Counted from the stretch's first letter, positions 1 to 8,202 are shown. The stretch: 64,000 nt of DNA from Rhodococcus rhodnii (GCA_000720375.1 JOAA01000018.1:1-64000), one strand, 5' to 3'. Notes: generated from the letters alone by a model not told the origin. Made by a program: numbers and translations.

Positions 1-4
1 CGGG

Positions 5-123
5 GTCGGCGCGATTTGGTGTGGAGCCTCTGCGCCGCAAAAGCAGGGAAACACGGGCAGGCCTGCGGCCCTGCCCGCCGACAAGCTTATTTGCGGCGCC
101 ACTCCACACAAAATCGCGCCGAC
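5..123. repeat. Large imperfect inverted repeat with nested hairpin
   Basis: Bases 5-40 and 88-123 form an inverted repeat: both arms begin GTCGGCGCGATTT when read inward, continue through GTGTGGAG and end in GCGCCGCAAA, with a few mismatches and small bulges. The loop carries a second hairpin, GGGCAGG (55-61) with CCTGCCC (70-76). No convincing gene overlaps it. It could be an intergenic REP/MITE-like element or the terminator of a gene lying left of the window. The structure is seen directly; the role is unknown. Confidence 0.7.
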
Positions 124-132
124 TACTGCTTA

Positions 133-204
133 GGGCGCGCCTCCACTCTGGTTGGGGCGCGCCTCCACTCTGGTTGGGGCGCGCCTCCGCTTTGGCTGGG
201 GCGC
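133..204. repeat. 22-bp tandem repeat, three copies plus a partial
   Basis: A 22-bp unit starting GGGCGCGCCTCCACTCTGG begins at 133, 155 and 177; a fourth partial copy starts at 199. Copies one and two are identical and copy three is diverged. The rest of the gene-free stretch 1-446 carries another direct repeat, GCCCCCACCACGAGCCC, at 221-237 and 281-297. Overlapping open frames here look like by-products of the repeats. The last bases hold the probable promoter and a weak ribosome site (ACGAGGT) for the gene starting at 447. Confidence 0.75.
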
Positions 205-446
205 ACCTTGTTGGTGCCGTGCCCCCACCACGAGCCCAGACCTCGACCCATACCGAGCTCTTACCGACGACCCGTGCCGCGCCCCCACCACGAGCCCTGA
301 CCCGAGACCCGTGCCCTTGGCAGGCGACGGGAGCCGCATCCGCTGTGGCTTGCTGTGGGTCTGGCCTCGGCGCGCGGGATCGGGACACATTCACCCATTT
401 GGTCGGATAAGGTCTGCGAGGCCCTGTCCTTCCAACGAGGTACTCG

Positions 447-1880
447 ATGTCGTTCGCCAGCCCGCTGTTCCTGTGGTACTTCATGCCGACGGTGCTGGCG
501 GCTGTCCTCATCGCGCCGCGTAGTTGGCGCAACGGCATCGTCGCGGTCGCCAGCCTTTTCTTCTACGCGACGGCTGCGGGTTCGGACACGTGGCTGCTGC
601 TGACCACGATGGTGGTCAACTTCGTGGCTGGGCCGTTTCTCGAGCCGGATCAGTGGGATCGCAATCGCAAGCAGCGCAGGGCAATCCTGTTCGCGGTCAT
701 CGCGTTCGACCTCGCTGTGCTGGCGATCTGGAAGTATGCGGGGTTCGCTACCCAGCAGATCGATGCGTTGGCGCAGATCTTCGGCGGGAACTTCCCAGTG
801 GCCGAGCTGGCGCTGCCGATCGGCATCTCGTTCTACACGTTCCACCACATCTCATACGCGGTGGACATCTATCGCGGTGAACGGCGCGCGGCTCGCAATC
901 CTGTCTCCTTCGTCACGTACATTGCGATGTTTCCGCAGCTCATCGCCGGTCCGATCGTGCGGTATCGGGAGATCGCGGATCAGCTGCCGCAGCACCGCAG
1001 CCATCGGCTCGACGACATCGCCGCCGGCTTTCCCCGGTTCGCGCTGGGGATATGCAAGAAAGTCATCATCGCGGACTCGTTGTCGCCGTTCGTGGACGCG
1101 TGTTTCAGCACGCCCGATGACCAGATGACGTTCGCGATCGCGTGGCTCGGCGCGATCGCGTACACGCTGCAGTTGTACTTCGACTTCTCCGGGTACTCCG
1201 ACATGGCCATTGGGCTTGGCCGGATGCTGGGTTTCCGGCTGCCGGAGAACTTCGCACGGCCGTACTCGTCCGTCACGATCACCGAGTTCTGGCGGCGCTG
1301 GCATATGTCGTTGTCACGCTGGTTCCGCGACTACGTCTACATCCCCCTCGGTGGCAACCGGCATGGCGCCGCCAAGACGTACCGGAACCTCTGCATTGTG
1401 TTCGTGCTCACCGGTTTTTGGCACGGCGCGAACTGGACTTTCCTCGTGTGGGGCATGTTCCATGGTGCGCTGCTGATCGTCGAGCGTGGCTTCCACCTCG
1501 AAGAGGCACCCGAGCGCCAAGGCGCCAGGATCGCTCGTCGCGCGCTGACGATGCTGCTGGTGGTGATCGGGTGGGTCTACTTCCGCGCCGATGACCTGAC
1601 CAGCGCGATGAACATGGTCGGCCACATGTTCCTGCCGGACTTCGACGGTCTGACCGACATCGCCGAGAGCGCACTGACCAACCAGCGTCTGGTCGTCATG
1701 ATCGCCGCGTTGGCCATCCTGTTCATGCCCGCGCACCCGGTCACCGGGCCGCTGATCGAGTCTTCGACCAGCAAGCCCGCCACGATCGTCCGGATCGGCG
1801 TGATGATCGTCGGCCTTGCCTACGCCGCCATCCTGGTGGCGTCCGGCACGTTCAGCCCGTTCCTCTACGTCAAGTTCTAG
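447..1880 (+). CDS. MBOAT-family O-acyltransferase (AlgI-like)
   Basis: A 477-residue multi-pass membrane protein of the MBOAT superfamily, closest in style to AlgI/PatB-type enzymes that move acetyl or acyl groups across the membrane onto sugars or other extracellular acceptors. The hallmark FWRRWHMSLSRWFRDYVYIP lies at residues 281-300. The second motif GFWHGANW (323-330) contains His326, the position of the family's catalytic histidine. The segment QLIAGPIVRY (164-173) is also typical. Length agrees with the family (about 460-500). Such proteins usually work with an SGNH/AlgX-like partner, but none is adjacent, so the acceptor is unknown. The next genes on the same strand belong to a T7SS-like operon after about 120 bp and look functionally separate. 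Confidence 0.9.
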   Translation: MSFASPLFLWYFMPTVLAAVLIAPRSWRNGIVAVASLFFYATAAGSDTWLLLTTMVVNFVAGPFLEPDQWDRNRKQRRAILFAVIAFDLAVLAIWKYAGFATQQIDALAQIFGGNFPVAELALPIGISFYTFHHISYAVDIYRGERRAARNPVSFVTYIAMFPQLIAGPIVRYREIADQLPQHRSHRLDDIAAGFPRFALGICKKVIIADSLSPFVDACFSTPDDQMTFAIAWLGAIAYTLQLYFDFSGYSDMAIGLGRMLGFRLPENFARPYSSVTITEFWRRWHMSLSRWFRDYVYIPLGGNRHGAAKTYRNLCIVFVLTGFWHGANWTFLVWGMFHGALLIVERGFHLEEAPERQGARIARRALTMLLVVIGWVYFRADDLTSAMNMVGHMFLPDFDGLTDIAESALTNQRLVVMIAALAILFMPAHPVTGPLIESSTSKPATIVRIGVMIVGLAYAAILVASGTFSPFLYVKF

Positions 1881-1883
1881 TCA

Positions 1884-1903
1884 CGTGGCGAATTTGCGCC
1901 ACG
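1884..1903 (+). terminator. Hairpin after the MBOAT gene
   Basis: CGTGGCG (1884-1890) and CGCCACG (1897-1903) form a perfect 7-bp stem with a 6-nt loop, four bases after the MBOAT stop codon. There is no U-tract, so termination is inferred from position. Confidence 0.45.
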
Positions 1904-2001
1904 ACCCCCGCTGGGCAGTTCTGACGATGTGTCGATAATCTGCGCGCGTAACGTGAGAGCGCTTCCGGTCCTCATTGCGTCTCCCCTGCGAAGGAACCTC
2001 C

Positions 2002-2439
2002 ATGTACGTCGACGAACCCGCCGACGCGCCGAACACTCCTGCCAGCCATGCCGCGACGACGTTGAGCGAGCGGATGGTGGATGTGGCGGCCCTGGATGCC
2101 GCGGTCAAGTCCGGCCAGGTCACGCTCGAACCCGAAGCGGGCCAACGGTTATTGACCACGTTACGAGGCCAGGCGGACGCCGCCGCCGAGTGGCTGACCA
2201 GGCTGCGTGGCATGTCGCGTCCGGTGCCGCTGGGCACCAACTGGGTCGGCGAGGCCATGTCCGGCAAGTTCGAACGCCGCGCCGACGGCGAGGACGTCTC
2301 GTTCGTGAACGTCCTGGCGCAGTACCACCAGATGCTGGTGAAGGCGCACGACGCCGTCGATCAGGCGATCCGCGGCTACCAGAGCACCGATCGCGGTTCG
2401 GCGCAGGCGTTCCACGGCGTGTCAGGGGAGTTGGCCTGA
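2002..2439 (+). CDS. Small helical protein, first gene of a T7SS-like operon
   Basis: A 145-residue hydrophilic, predicted mostly helical protein with no signal peptide or membrane segment. The ATG at 2002 is chosen over the ATG at 1975 because AAGGAACC precedes it at ribosome-site distance. No named family is recognised. Its size, helical character and place at the head of an operon encoding PPE-like, EspG-like and WxG proteins suggest a T7SS-associated partner. The stop codon overlaps the next start (TGATG), indicating translational coupling. Whether it is a structural partner of the downstream PPE-like protein is inference. Confidence 0.6.
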   Translation: MYVDEPADAPNTPASHAATTLSERMVDVAALDAAVKSGQVTLEPEAGQRLLTTLRGQADAAAEWLTRLRGMSRPVPLGTNWVGEAMSGKFERRADGEDVSFVNVLAQYHQMLVKAHDAVDQAIRGYQSTDRGSAQAFHGVSGELA

Positions 2440-4190
2440 TGGCGGACGATCGGCACCACAGCGGGTTCGACCAGGACGAGTTCGAGCGCTACGACACCTT
2501 CGACGCACCGGTGTCCGACCAGACCGATCCTGGCCGACAAGGACTCTTCGGCGACCTCGGCCGGTTGTTCGACCAGATCAGGATCGACAACGCGGCGAAC
2601 AAGCTGGACGACAACGTCTCGCTGGGCGAGGACCGCGTGATCACCGAGTCCGGCAACTGGGCGGGCGTGCCGCACCGCCAGCTGTACGAATCGGTGCACA
2701 CCAACAACAATCCGGCCGAGGCGTACGCGCTGGCCAAGGAGTGGACCGACCTCGGCAACATGATGGCGGACAACTCCCGCGCCATGGACGAGGCGATCCG
2801 CAGCACCGAGTCCGGCTGGACCGGCGTCGGCGCCCAGATGGCCCGCGAGTCCACGCTGAAGCTCGCGACCTGGGGTGGCGACGCGGCGCAGACCTCGCAG
2901 TACATGGGAACCCGGATCGCGGACCAGGGGCTGGCGGCCGAACGCGCGAAGGCCGCGATGCCCGAGCCGCTCGAGTTCGACTACCGGGCGATGCTGGAGC
3001 AGGGCTTCCGCTCCGGCGGCCTCGCCGGATTCATGGCTGCCGCCAAGGACGTTCAGGTTGCCAGCGAGCAGTCTCGTACCGCGCATGAGCAGGCAGTGCG
3101 GGTGATGACCGAGATGGAGAACGAGTCTCGGTCCGTTGACCAGACGACTCCACGGTTCGTCGTTCCGCCGGACGCCACGTCCGATGACAGCAGCGCGATG
3201 AACGGCCTGATGATGCGTTCGCCGATGGCCGCCGCGACGGGCACGCCGACGGCCGCTGCCGATGGCGCGATGATGGCGATGTCCAGTGGAGGCGTGCCGA
3301 CAGGCCAGCCTGGAACGCCCATCAGCTCGCCGAGCGGGTTCAGCGGCGGCGGTGTCCCCGGTGGCGTTCCTGGTGGTGTCCCCGGTGGCGGTTTCGCTGC
3401 TGGGGGCGGTGTTCCGCAAGGCGGTTTCGGGTACAACCCGGCAGCCGCGTCGGCCGGACCGTCCAATTTCAACAGTCCACAGTCGTACACGCCACCGAAC
3501 ATCCAGGTGCCCAACGTTCCCAACATCGGCACCAGCACGTCCGGTTACACGCCGCCGACGATTCCGGGAACCGGTGGCGGCTATCCGAACGACTCCACAC
3601 ACCGGAGCGTCAACTACACGCCGCCCAACCCCAACCTTCCCGGTGGGACGTACACGCCGTACAACCCGAACGTCACCGGGTCCACTGGGTCGAAGAACCC
3701 GAACATGCCGTCCGGTTACCCGTCAGGAACCATGCCGCCTGGTTACCTGCCGCCCGGTTACACGCCTCCAAAGGTACCGAACCTCTTCTCCCCGCTGGCA
3801 GGGGATCCCAACGCACCACGGCTGAACTACGCCGGCGGCGGTGTTCCCACTGGTGGTGCGAGCAGCGGTGGGTTCGTGCCTCGTGGCATGGGTGGCGGTG
3901 CCGGCTTCAGCTCGCCCGGCGGCGCCGCGGGCATCGGTGCTTACGCCGCGGAGGAAGCGGCAATGCGTGGCGGCGGTAACAATGCCGCCGCGGGTCGGCC
4001 TGGCACGGCTGGCGCGCCTGGGATGGGCATGGGTCCCATGGGTGGCGCGCAACGCGGCGAGGAGGACAAGGAGCACCGCTCCAAGTACGCCACCGGCGAG
4101 AAGATCGTCGAGGAGCCCGGCCGGATGGTGCCGCTTGTCATCGGTGAGAAGACCGCCAAGCAGCACCGGGAAGAACGGCAGGAGTCGTGA
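2439..4190 (+). CDS. PPE-like, Gly/Pro-rich T7SS substrate candidate
   Basis: A 583-residue protein. Roughly residues 60-220 are helical and include SGWTGVGAQMA, a WxG-type turn as in WXG100/PPE helical hairpins. Residues about 225-520 are low-complexity Gly/Pro/Ser/Asn sequence with recurring GGVPGG and YTPPN blocks; the tail is charged. The original frame is open upstream to 1929, but the TGATG coupling at 2439 gives a start (MADDRHH) that avoids overlap with the previous gene. The gene for an EspG-like chaperone follows with a 4-base GTGA overlap. In mycobacteria EspG binds PPE-type substrates before export, so this pairing supports a secreted-substrate role. Alternative: an actinomycete cell-surface protein with no export role. 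Confidence 0.7.
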   Translation: MADDRHHSGFDQDEFERYDTFDAPVSDQTDPGRQGLFGDLGRLFDQIRIDNAANKLDDNVSLGEDRVITESGNWAGVPHRQLYESVHTNNNPAEAYALAKEWTDLGNMMADNSRAMDEAIRSTESGWTGVGAQMARESTLKLATWGGDAAQTSQYMGTRIADQGLAAERAKAAMPEPLEFDYRAMLEQGFRSGGLAGFMAAAKDVQVASEQSRTAHEQAVRVMTEMENESRSVDQTTPRFVVPPDATSDDSSAMNGLMMRSPMAAATGTPTAAADGAMMAMSSGGVPTGQPGTPISSPSGFSGGGVPGGVPGGVPGGGFAAGGGVPQGGFGYNPAAASAGPSNFNSPQSYTPPNIQVPNVPNIGTSTSGYTPPTIPGTGGGYPNDSTHRSVNYTPPNPNLPGGTYTPYNPNVTGSTGSKNPNMPSGYPSGTMPPGYLPPGYTPPKVPNLFSPLAGDPNAPRLNYAGGGVPTGGASSGGFVPRGMGGGAGFSSPGGAAGIGAYAAEEAAMRGGGNNAAAGRPGTAGAPGMGMGPMGGAQRGEEDKEHRSKYATGEKIVEEPGRMVPLVIGEKTAKQHREERQES

Positions 4191-4942
4191 CGGACTTCAG
4201 TGTGTCCGCGCGGGAGTTCGACTTCCTGTGGGAACACCTCGAACTCGGGCGCATGCCGTATCCGATCGACGTGCCCAGCAACGGCACGACGATGAGCGAA
4301 CGGGACAGGATGCGTACCGAAGCGCTCGATGCCTTGGCGGACAGGGGTTTGCTGCGCGGCCGTCTGCCCGAGTTGCTGCGGGTGCTGGCCGCGCCGACGG
4401 TCTCCGTGGACACCGTCGGGTTCGCCGACGGCCCGATCCGAGGCTTGGCCGCGTCTGATGGCAGTCAGGGAGTGCTGGCCACGGTCGAGGACGACACGGT
4501 GTCGTTCACGGCCATCCGTCACACTTCGCTGACTCGCTCCATTGTGGACGTTCTACCCGCCGGAAATCCCGGCACCGGCAGCGCGATTTCCGTGCCGCAT
4601 CAGGTCGTGCAGCGCGCGATCGACGGGGACGACGACGATCCGTTCGGCGATGACGACGAACGCAGCATCCTGGTGCGCAACGGAGTCAGCGAGCACGACG
4701 CGAGGGAACTGCTCGAACTGGCCAACCGTCGTGTCCGGGGTGGACAGTTCGGCGTCACCACTGCCAGCAGGGCGACCAGCATGCGAGCCAGCCGGCGGAC
4801 CCGGTCCAAGACGATGATCACGTGGTTCGACACCGGGACCGGGCGCTACCTGATGGTGCACGATGGGACGTGGGTCAGCATCGCGCCGGCCGGCGCCGAC
4901 CGGATCGCAAACCGTATCGACGAACTGCTGCGCGCAGCCTGA
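4187..4942 (+). CDS. EspG-family T7SS secretion-associated chaperone
   Basis: A 251-residue protein resembling the ESX secretion-associated EspG family: an N-terminal segment of the type DFSVSAREFDFLWEHLELG, a strand-rich middle (TVSVDTVGF, GVLATVEDDTVSFTAI), and a C-terminal strand pair with TWFDTGTGRYLMV ahead of a final helix. EspG proteins are cytosolic chaperones that recognise PE/PPE-type substrates. The GTG start overlaps the stop of the PPE-like gene by four bases, so the two are translationally coupled. No EccB/C/D/E or mycosin gene is in the window, so the chaperone must serve a secretion system encoded elsewhere, or act differently. Confidence 0.75.
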   Translation: MTDFSVSAREFDFLWEHLELGRMPYPIDVPSNGTTMSERDRMRTEALDALADRGLLRGRLPELLRVLAAPTVSVDTVGFADGPIRGLAASDGSQGVLATVEDDTVSFTAIRHTSLTRSIVDVLPAGNPGTGSAISVPHQVVQRAIDGDDDDPFGDDDERSILVRNGVSEHDARELLELANRRVRGGQFGVTTASRATSMRASRRTRSKTMITWFDTGTGRYLMVHDGTWVSIAPAGADRIANRIDELLRAA

Positions 4943-4955
4943 AAGCGAGACCCTG

Positions 4956-5465
4956 GTGACCGAAGCGATCAACGACTGGATGGCCGGGTTCGAGGCCCGG
5001 ATCGCCGACATCCAACGCAAGTCGGCGGACCTGCAGCAGAACATCGCGGCCTCCGGCGCGACCGCCACGTCACCGGACGGTGGCGTGCGAGTGACCGTCG
5101 GCCCCACCGGTGCACTGCAGGACTTGCAGCTTTCACCGTCGACCACACGGTATCCGCCCGCCGAACTGGCCGGGATCATCATGCGTATCGCCGCGCAAGC
5201 CCAGCGCGAGGCCGCCCACCGCGTCGCCCAAGCGTTCGCCCCGGTTGCCGAGGGCACGGACGCGATGCAGATGCTGCAAAATTTCCTGCCGCCGCCACCG
5301 GAACACGTCTCCGACGCGCCAGTCGACGGCCTGCCCGGCGTGGACGATGTCGACGAGCCGCCCCGGCCGTCCACACCGCCTCCTCCGCCGCCACCTGCCG
5401 CGCCACCGCGGCCACCCCGTCGTCCGTCCACACAGGACGACGACGACTTCGAGCAGCCTTGGTGA
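4956..5465 (+). CDS. YbaB/EbfC-family protein with proline-rich tail
   Basis: A 169-residue protein. Residues about 1-105 resemble the YbaB/EbfC nucleoid-associated fold: a long N-terminal helix (about 1-32), two strands (GGVRVTVGPTGALQDLQL) and a second long helix. Residues 110-169 are a Pro- and Asp-rich disordered tail. The start is the GTG at 4956, 14 nt after the EspG stop. YbaB proteins bind DNA as dimers in other bacteria, but YbaB-like proteins are often found inside actinobacterial WXG/ESX-type clusters, where their role is unclear. Sitting between the EspG-like and EspC-like genes suggests it acts with the substrates rather than as a general nucleoid protein; this is inference. Confidence 0.7.
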   Translation: MTEAINDWMAGFEARIADIQRKSADLQQNIAASGATATSPDGGVRVTVGPTGALQDLQLSPSTTRYPPAELAGIIMRIAAQAQREAAHRVAQAFAPVAEGTDAMQMLQNFLPPPPEHVSDAPVDGLPGVDDVDEPPRPSTPPPPPPPAAPPRPPRRPSTQDDDDFEQPW

Positions 5466-5480
5466 CGTTGGGAGAACACA

Positions 5481-5792
5481 GTGCCTGATCAGAGCTTCGC
5501 GGTCGTCGAAGGCGAACTGCGCACCTTCGCGAAGGCGTTGCGGGACACCGCCGACAAGGTGAACTCGTCGGCCAACGCGGTGCGTGGCGTCAGTTACAGC
5601 GTGACCACATGGGGCATCGTCGGCCAGCTGTTCTCCATCGGCGCACGCAAGGCCACCGGTGACGCGAGCGCGGCCCTGGAGAAAGGCGCGAACAGCATCC
5701 GGGACGCCGCGACCGGCGTGGACAACTCCGCGCAGGCGTACGCCGACAACGACACCTTCCTCGCGAACAACAACTTCGGGGGCAACCAGTGA
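5481..5792 (+). CDS. EspC/ESAT-6-like small T7SS protein
   Basis: A 103-residue protein, starting with GTG and preceded by GGGAG. The length, the two helices (about residues 5-35 and 58-92) separated by a short turn containing WGIVG, and the polar tail fit WXG100/EspC-like T7SS proteins. It lacks a textbook WxG motif. Its stop overlaps the next GTG (GTGA), implying coupled translation, and perhaps complex formation, with the large downstream protein. Small helical hairpins of this type are usually exported as heterodimers. Confidence 0.65.
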   Translation: MPDQSFAVVEGELRTFAKALRDTADKVNSSANAVRGVSYSVTTWGIVGQLFSIGARKATGDASAALEKGANSIRDAATGVDNSAQAYADNDTFLANNNFGGNQ

Positions 5793-7273
5793 GTGCTGAG
5801 GCGAAGACCGAGGAAGAGGTCAGGGAGGCCTACGAGTACTCGAACTTCCGGCTCGACGACGAGAACAAGTTCGCGGGCGGCGGCATCGTCGAGTCGTTCT
5901 CCGAACTGGTCGGCGCGATCAAGAAGGAAGGCGAGAACGACGCGGCGCAGATCGCGGTCGCGAGCGTCACGGTCGGCCTTGACGTCCTGGGCATGGTGCT
6001 CGACCCGCTGGGAACGGTGTTCGCGGCCGGGGTCGGGTGGTTGATCGAGCACATCGGTTTCCTGCGTGAACCGTTGGACCTGCTGATGGGCGACCCGGAC
6101 GCGATCAAGGCGAACGCGGCCCTTATCCAGATGGAAGCCGTGAAGTTCAAGCAGTACGCGGCGGAACACGACCAGGCACTGGCCGCGGTCGCGGGCTGGC
6201 AGGGCGAAGCGGCGGACAAGTTCCGCAAGAGCATGCAGGACCTGTCCGAGGAACTGCAGTCGTACGGGGAGATCGTGTCCGGCGCCTCGGACACGACGGT
6301 GAACATGGGCGTGGCTGTCGCCGCGACCCGTGCACTGGTCCGGGACATCATCGCGACGCTGATCGGCGGCCTGGTCGCTGGAGCGCTGGCCGCGGTGGCG
6401 GCTGCGTTCTTCACCTTCGGCGCGTCGATCGCGGGTTTCATCGCCACGGCAATCGGTTTGGCCGCGTCGACGGCGGCGAAGATCGCCAAGCTGATCTCGA
6501 AGCTGACCGGGATCGTCGGCCGGATGTCCAAGCGGATGGCGGACCTGTCCAAGTACATGGACGACGTCGCCAAGCGGATGGACCGATTCGCCGACGCCGC
6601 ACGGCGTAACCCATGGCGGCCGGGCGGAAGCTGGAAGAACCCGTCGGACGATCTGGCGAACTTGCCGCCGTTCAAGACTTCCCCGAGTTCGTCGGCCCCG
6701 CCGCCGCCTAAGCGCTCGGACACGGCACCGCCCGACTTGGCAGTGCCGCCTCCCAAGACTCCGGAGCCGACGCCGACTCCGCCGCCTCGGTCGAACTCCA
6801 TGCCTGCCGACGGCACCCCGCCACCGCCGCCTAAGCGGCAGGACACGGCGCCACCGGGCACTTCGACGTCGAGCACGACGCCCAAGGTCGAGGAACCGCC
6901 TCCGCCAAAGCGCGCGGACACGATGCCGAACATGCCTCCGCCCAAGGCGGTCCCGGAAAGTTCGTGGGCCGCGTGGACGAAGGGCGGCTACCGCAACCAG
7001 GAACAGCTGATGCGGCCGATCAACGAGCTCAACCGGTTGCCGCAGCAGGCAATCGCGGACATCGCCCGCAAGCTGTTCGGCAACAAGCACAGCAATGAGG
7101 TCATGCACGCTTTGGAGACCGCGAAGAACGTTCGCGAACCGAGCTACATGGTGAGCGTCGGCGGCATGCAGATCCCGCTTGGTGCTTTTGGTGCTTCGTT
7201 CAGCCAAATGGCGAATGAGGCGACCAAGGCGGACGATGGTCGCGAGGATGCCCGCGAAGCAGCAGGCGCCTAG
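5789..7273 (+). CDS. WxG-domain protein with hydrophobic segments and proline-rich repeats
   Basis: A 494-residue protein. Residues about 60-180 are helical and contain AGWQGEAADKFRK, a clear WxG turn. Residues about 185-235 are a long Ala/Gly-rich hydrophobic stretch that could span or insert into a membrane. Residues about 285-385 are proline-rich with three copies of a PPPPKR[SQA]DT[AM]P motif. The last about 105 residues (from SSWAAWTKGGY) are a folded-looking module of no recognised family. The layout (WxG head, linker, C-terminal module) recalls T7SS effector-type proteins, but no toxin motif is visible and no immunity gene follows: the next 411 bp are non-coding. Function unknown. Confidence 0.65.
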   Translation: MSAEAKTEEEVREAYEYSNFRLDDENKFAGGGIVESFSELVGAIKKEGENDAAQIAVASVTVGLDVLGMVLDPLGTVFAAGVGWLIEHIGFLREPLDLLMGDPDAIKANAALIQMEAVKFKQYAAEHDQALAAVAGWQGEAADKFRKSMQDLSEELQSYGEIVSGASDTTVNMGVAVAATRALVRDIIATLIGGLVAGALAAVAAAFFTFGASIAGFIATAIGLAASTAAKIAKLISKLTGIVGRMSKRMADLSKYMDDVAKRMDRFADAARRNPWRPGGSWKNPSDDLANLPPFKTSPSSSAPPPPKRSDTAPPDLAVPPPKTPEPTPTPPPRSNSMPADGTPPPPPKRQDTAPPGTSTSSTTPKVEEPPPPKRADTMPNMPPPKAVPESSWAAWTKGGYRNQEQLMRPINELNRLPQQAIADIARKLFGNKHSNEVMHALETAKNVREPSYMVSVGGMQIPLGAFGASFSQMANEATKADDGREDAREAAGA

Positions 7274-7297
7274 CCCCTGGCAAAGGAGATGCCCCCC

Positions 7298-7320
7298 CCC
7301 CCGCCGCTCCCAGGCGGGGG
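7298..7320 (+). terminator. GC-rich hairpin ending the T7SS-like operon
   Basis: CCCCCGCC (7298-7305) pairs with GGCGGGGG (7313-7320) across a 7-nt loop, directly after an uninterrupted C tract at 7292-7302. A second hairpin, CCACAG (7338-7343) with CTGTGG (7349-7354), is followed by TTT. Both lie just downstream of the last gene of the operon. Confidence 0.55.
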
Positions 7321-7611
7321 TTCGTCAAAGTCGGTGGCCACAGCGGGACTGTGGTTTGTCCGGTGTGACGGGTGGCTTTCCTTGTGCGGTAGCACAGGGG
7401 TGGCCTCCCTGCCATTCCTTCCAAGAGCCGAAACTCGAGCCTCGGGTATGACTCCCGAACTTGCGACACCTCTAGAGGGTCTGGGCTAAACCGTGCACAA
7501 ACCGAACTTCGACAACGCCCCACCCCAGAAAAGCACATCCCCCACCACTCCCGGGGACGACCCCCTGGCCAGTCTATCGGGATATGGGCTGACCAAAGGG
7601 GTTACCGGTGC

Positions 7612-7666
7612 GTTGTGGACAAGTTGATTCACCAAAGGGTTCGGTCGCAAATCTGTTGTCCACAAC
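7612..7666. promoter_or_regulatory. Two opposed DnaA-box-like sequences in a gene-free gap
   Basis: GTTGTGGACAA (7612-7622) and TTGTCCACAAC (7656-7666) are an 11-bp perfect inverted pair. Each contains TTGTCCACA, the DnaA-box consensus of high-GC actinomycetes, in opposite orientation with a 33-bp spacer. Nearby are two copies of ACCAAAGGG (7592-7600 and 7631-7639). The gap 7274-7684 holds no credible gene; apart from this pair and the terminator hairpins, only a CCTCTAGAGG palindrome near 7471 stands out. DnaA binding, a large hairpin, or a regulatory pair are all possible. Confidence 0.5.
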
Positions 7667-7684
7667 CGGTCAGTAGCCCTTGAC

Positions 7685-8143
7685 TCAGGGCAGGTACTTG
7701 TCCGGGATCGGTTGGCCGGGGAGTTCGTTCGCCCAGAACATGGTGACGACCCACCAGCGGTCATCCTTGTACTGCAGCTGAATGCTGTTGATGCCGCGGA
7801 TGAACGGCTCACCGTTCGGGGTGCTGCGGGACTCGTACGTGCTGAACGCGTGCACCATCGGGCCGAACTTCTCCGTTAGCCGGTGGATTTCCACTTCGTA
7901 GAAGTCCATCGTGGACAGCACTGGCCCGGCGAGGGCGATGAACTCCTCGACGTCCATCGGCCGCGGTTCGATGCCCTCGACCGGCAGATCGGTCGGGATC
8001 AGCCGCCCGCCCGGCAGGAACAATCGGCGCAACCGGTTCCAGTCGCGCTCCTCGCCTGCCGGGCCGGAGATGACCTCGTAGAGCGCGTCGATGATGCAGT
8101 CGACCGATTTCGTGTCGCGGTGAGTCACCTCACCAGCGTCCAC
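7685..8143 (-). CDS. SnoaL/NTF2-like domain protein
   Basis: A 152-residue soluble protein with the cone-shaped NTF2-like pattern: N-terminal helices (DCIIDALYEVISGPAGEERDW), then strands with a LFLPGGRLIP segment, and C-terminal strands ending ALxYKDDRWWVVTMFW-style (here IQLQYKDDRWWVVTMFW). Family members include polyketide cyclases, isomerases and many uncharacterised proteins, so the reaction cannot be assigned. The gene lies about 60 nt downstream of the SDR gene on the same strand, suggesting a two-gene operon under the palindrome before the SDR. Confidence 0.75.
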   Translation of the reverse strand: MDAGEVTHRDTKSVDCIIDALYEVISGPAGEERDWNRLRRLFLPGGRLIPTDLPVEGIEPRPMDVEEFIALAGPVLSTMDFYEVEIHRLTEKFGPMVHAFSTYESRSTPNGEPFIRGINSIQLQYKDDRWWVVTMFWANELPGQPIPDKYLP

Positions 8144-8202
8144 GCCACGACTCCCGGCTCGCCAGTGACCGTGTCCCCAAGTAGCTCAGGACTTTGTCCC
8201 GG

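Noticed and set aside
133..204. CRISPR-like array at the left end
   Set aside because: 22-bp units follow each other directly with no spacers.
7289..7489. 66-residue plus-strand frame beginning MPPPPP after an AAAGGAG
   Set aside because: The ribosome-like site touches the ATG with no spacing, the frame starts in a C tract and runs through the terminator hairpins; no family likeness.
7274..7684. Chromosome origin (oriC) suggested by two DnaA-box-like sequences
   Set aside because: Only two boxes, no dnaA-dnaN neighbours and no AT-rich unwinding stretch.
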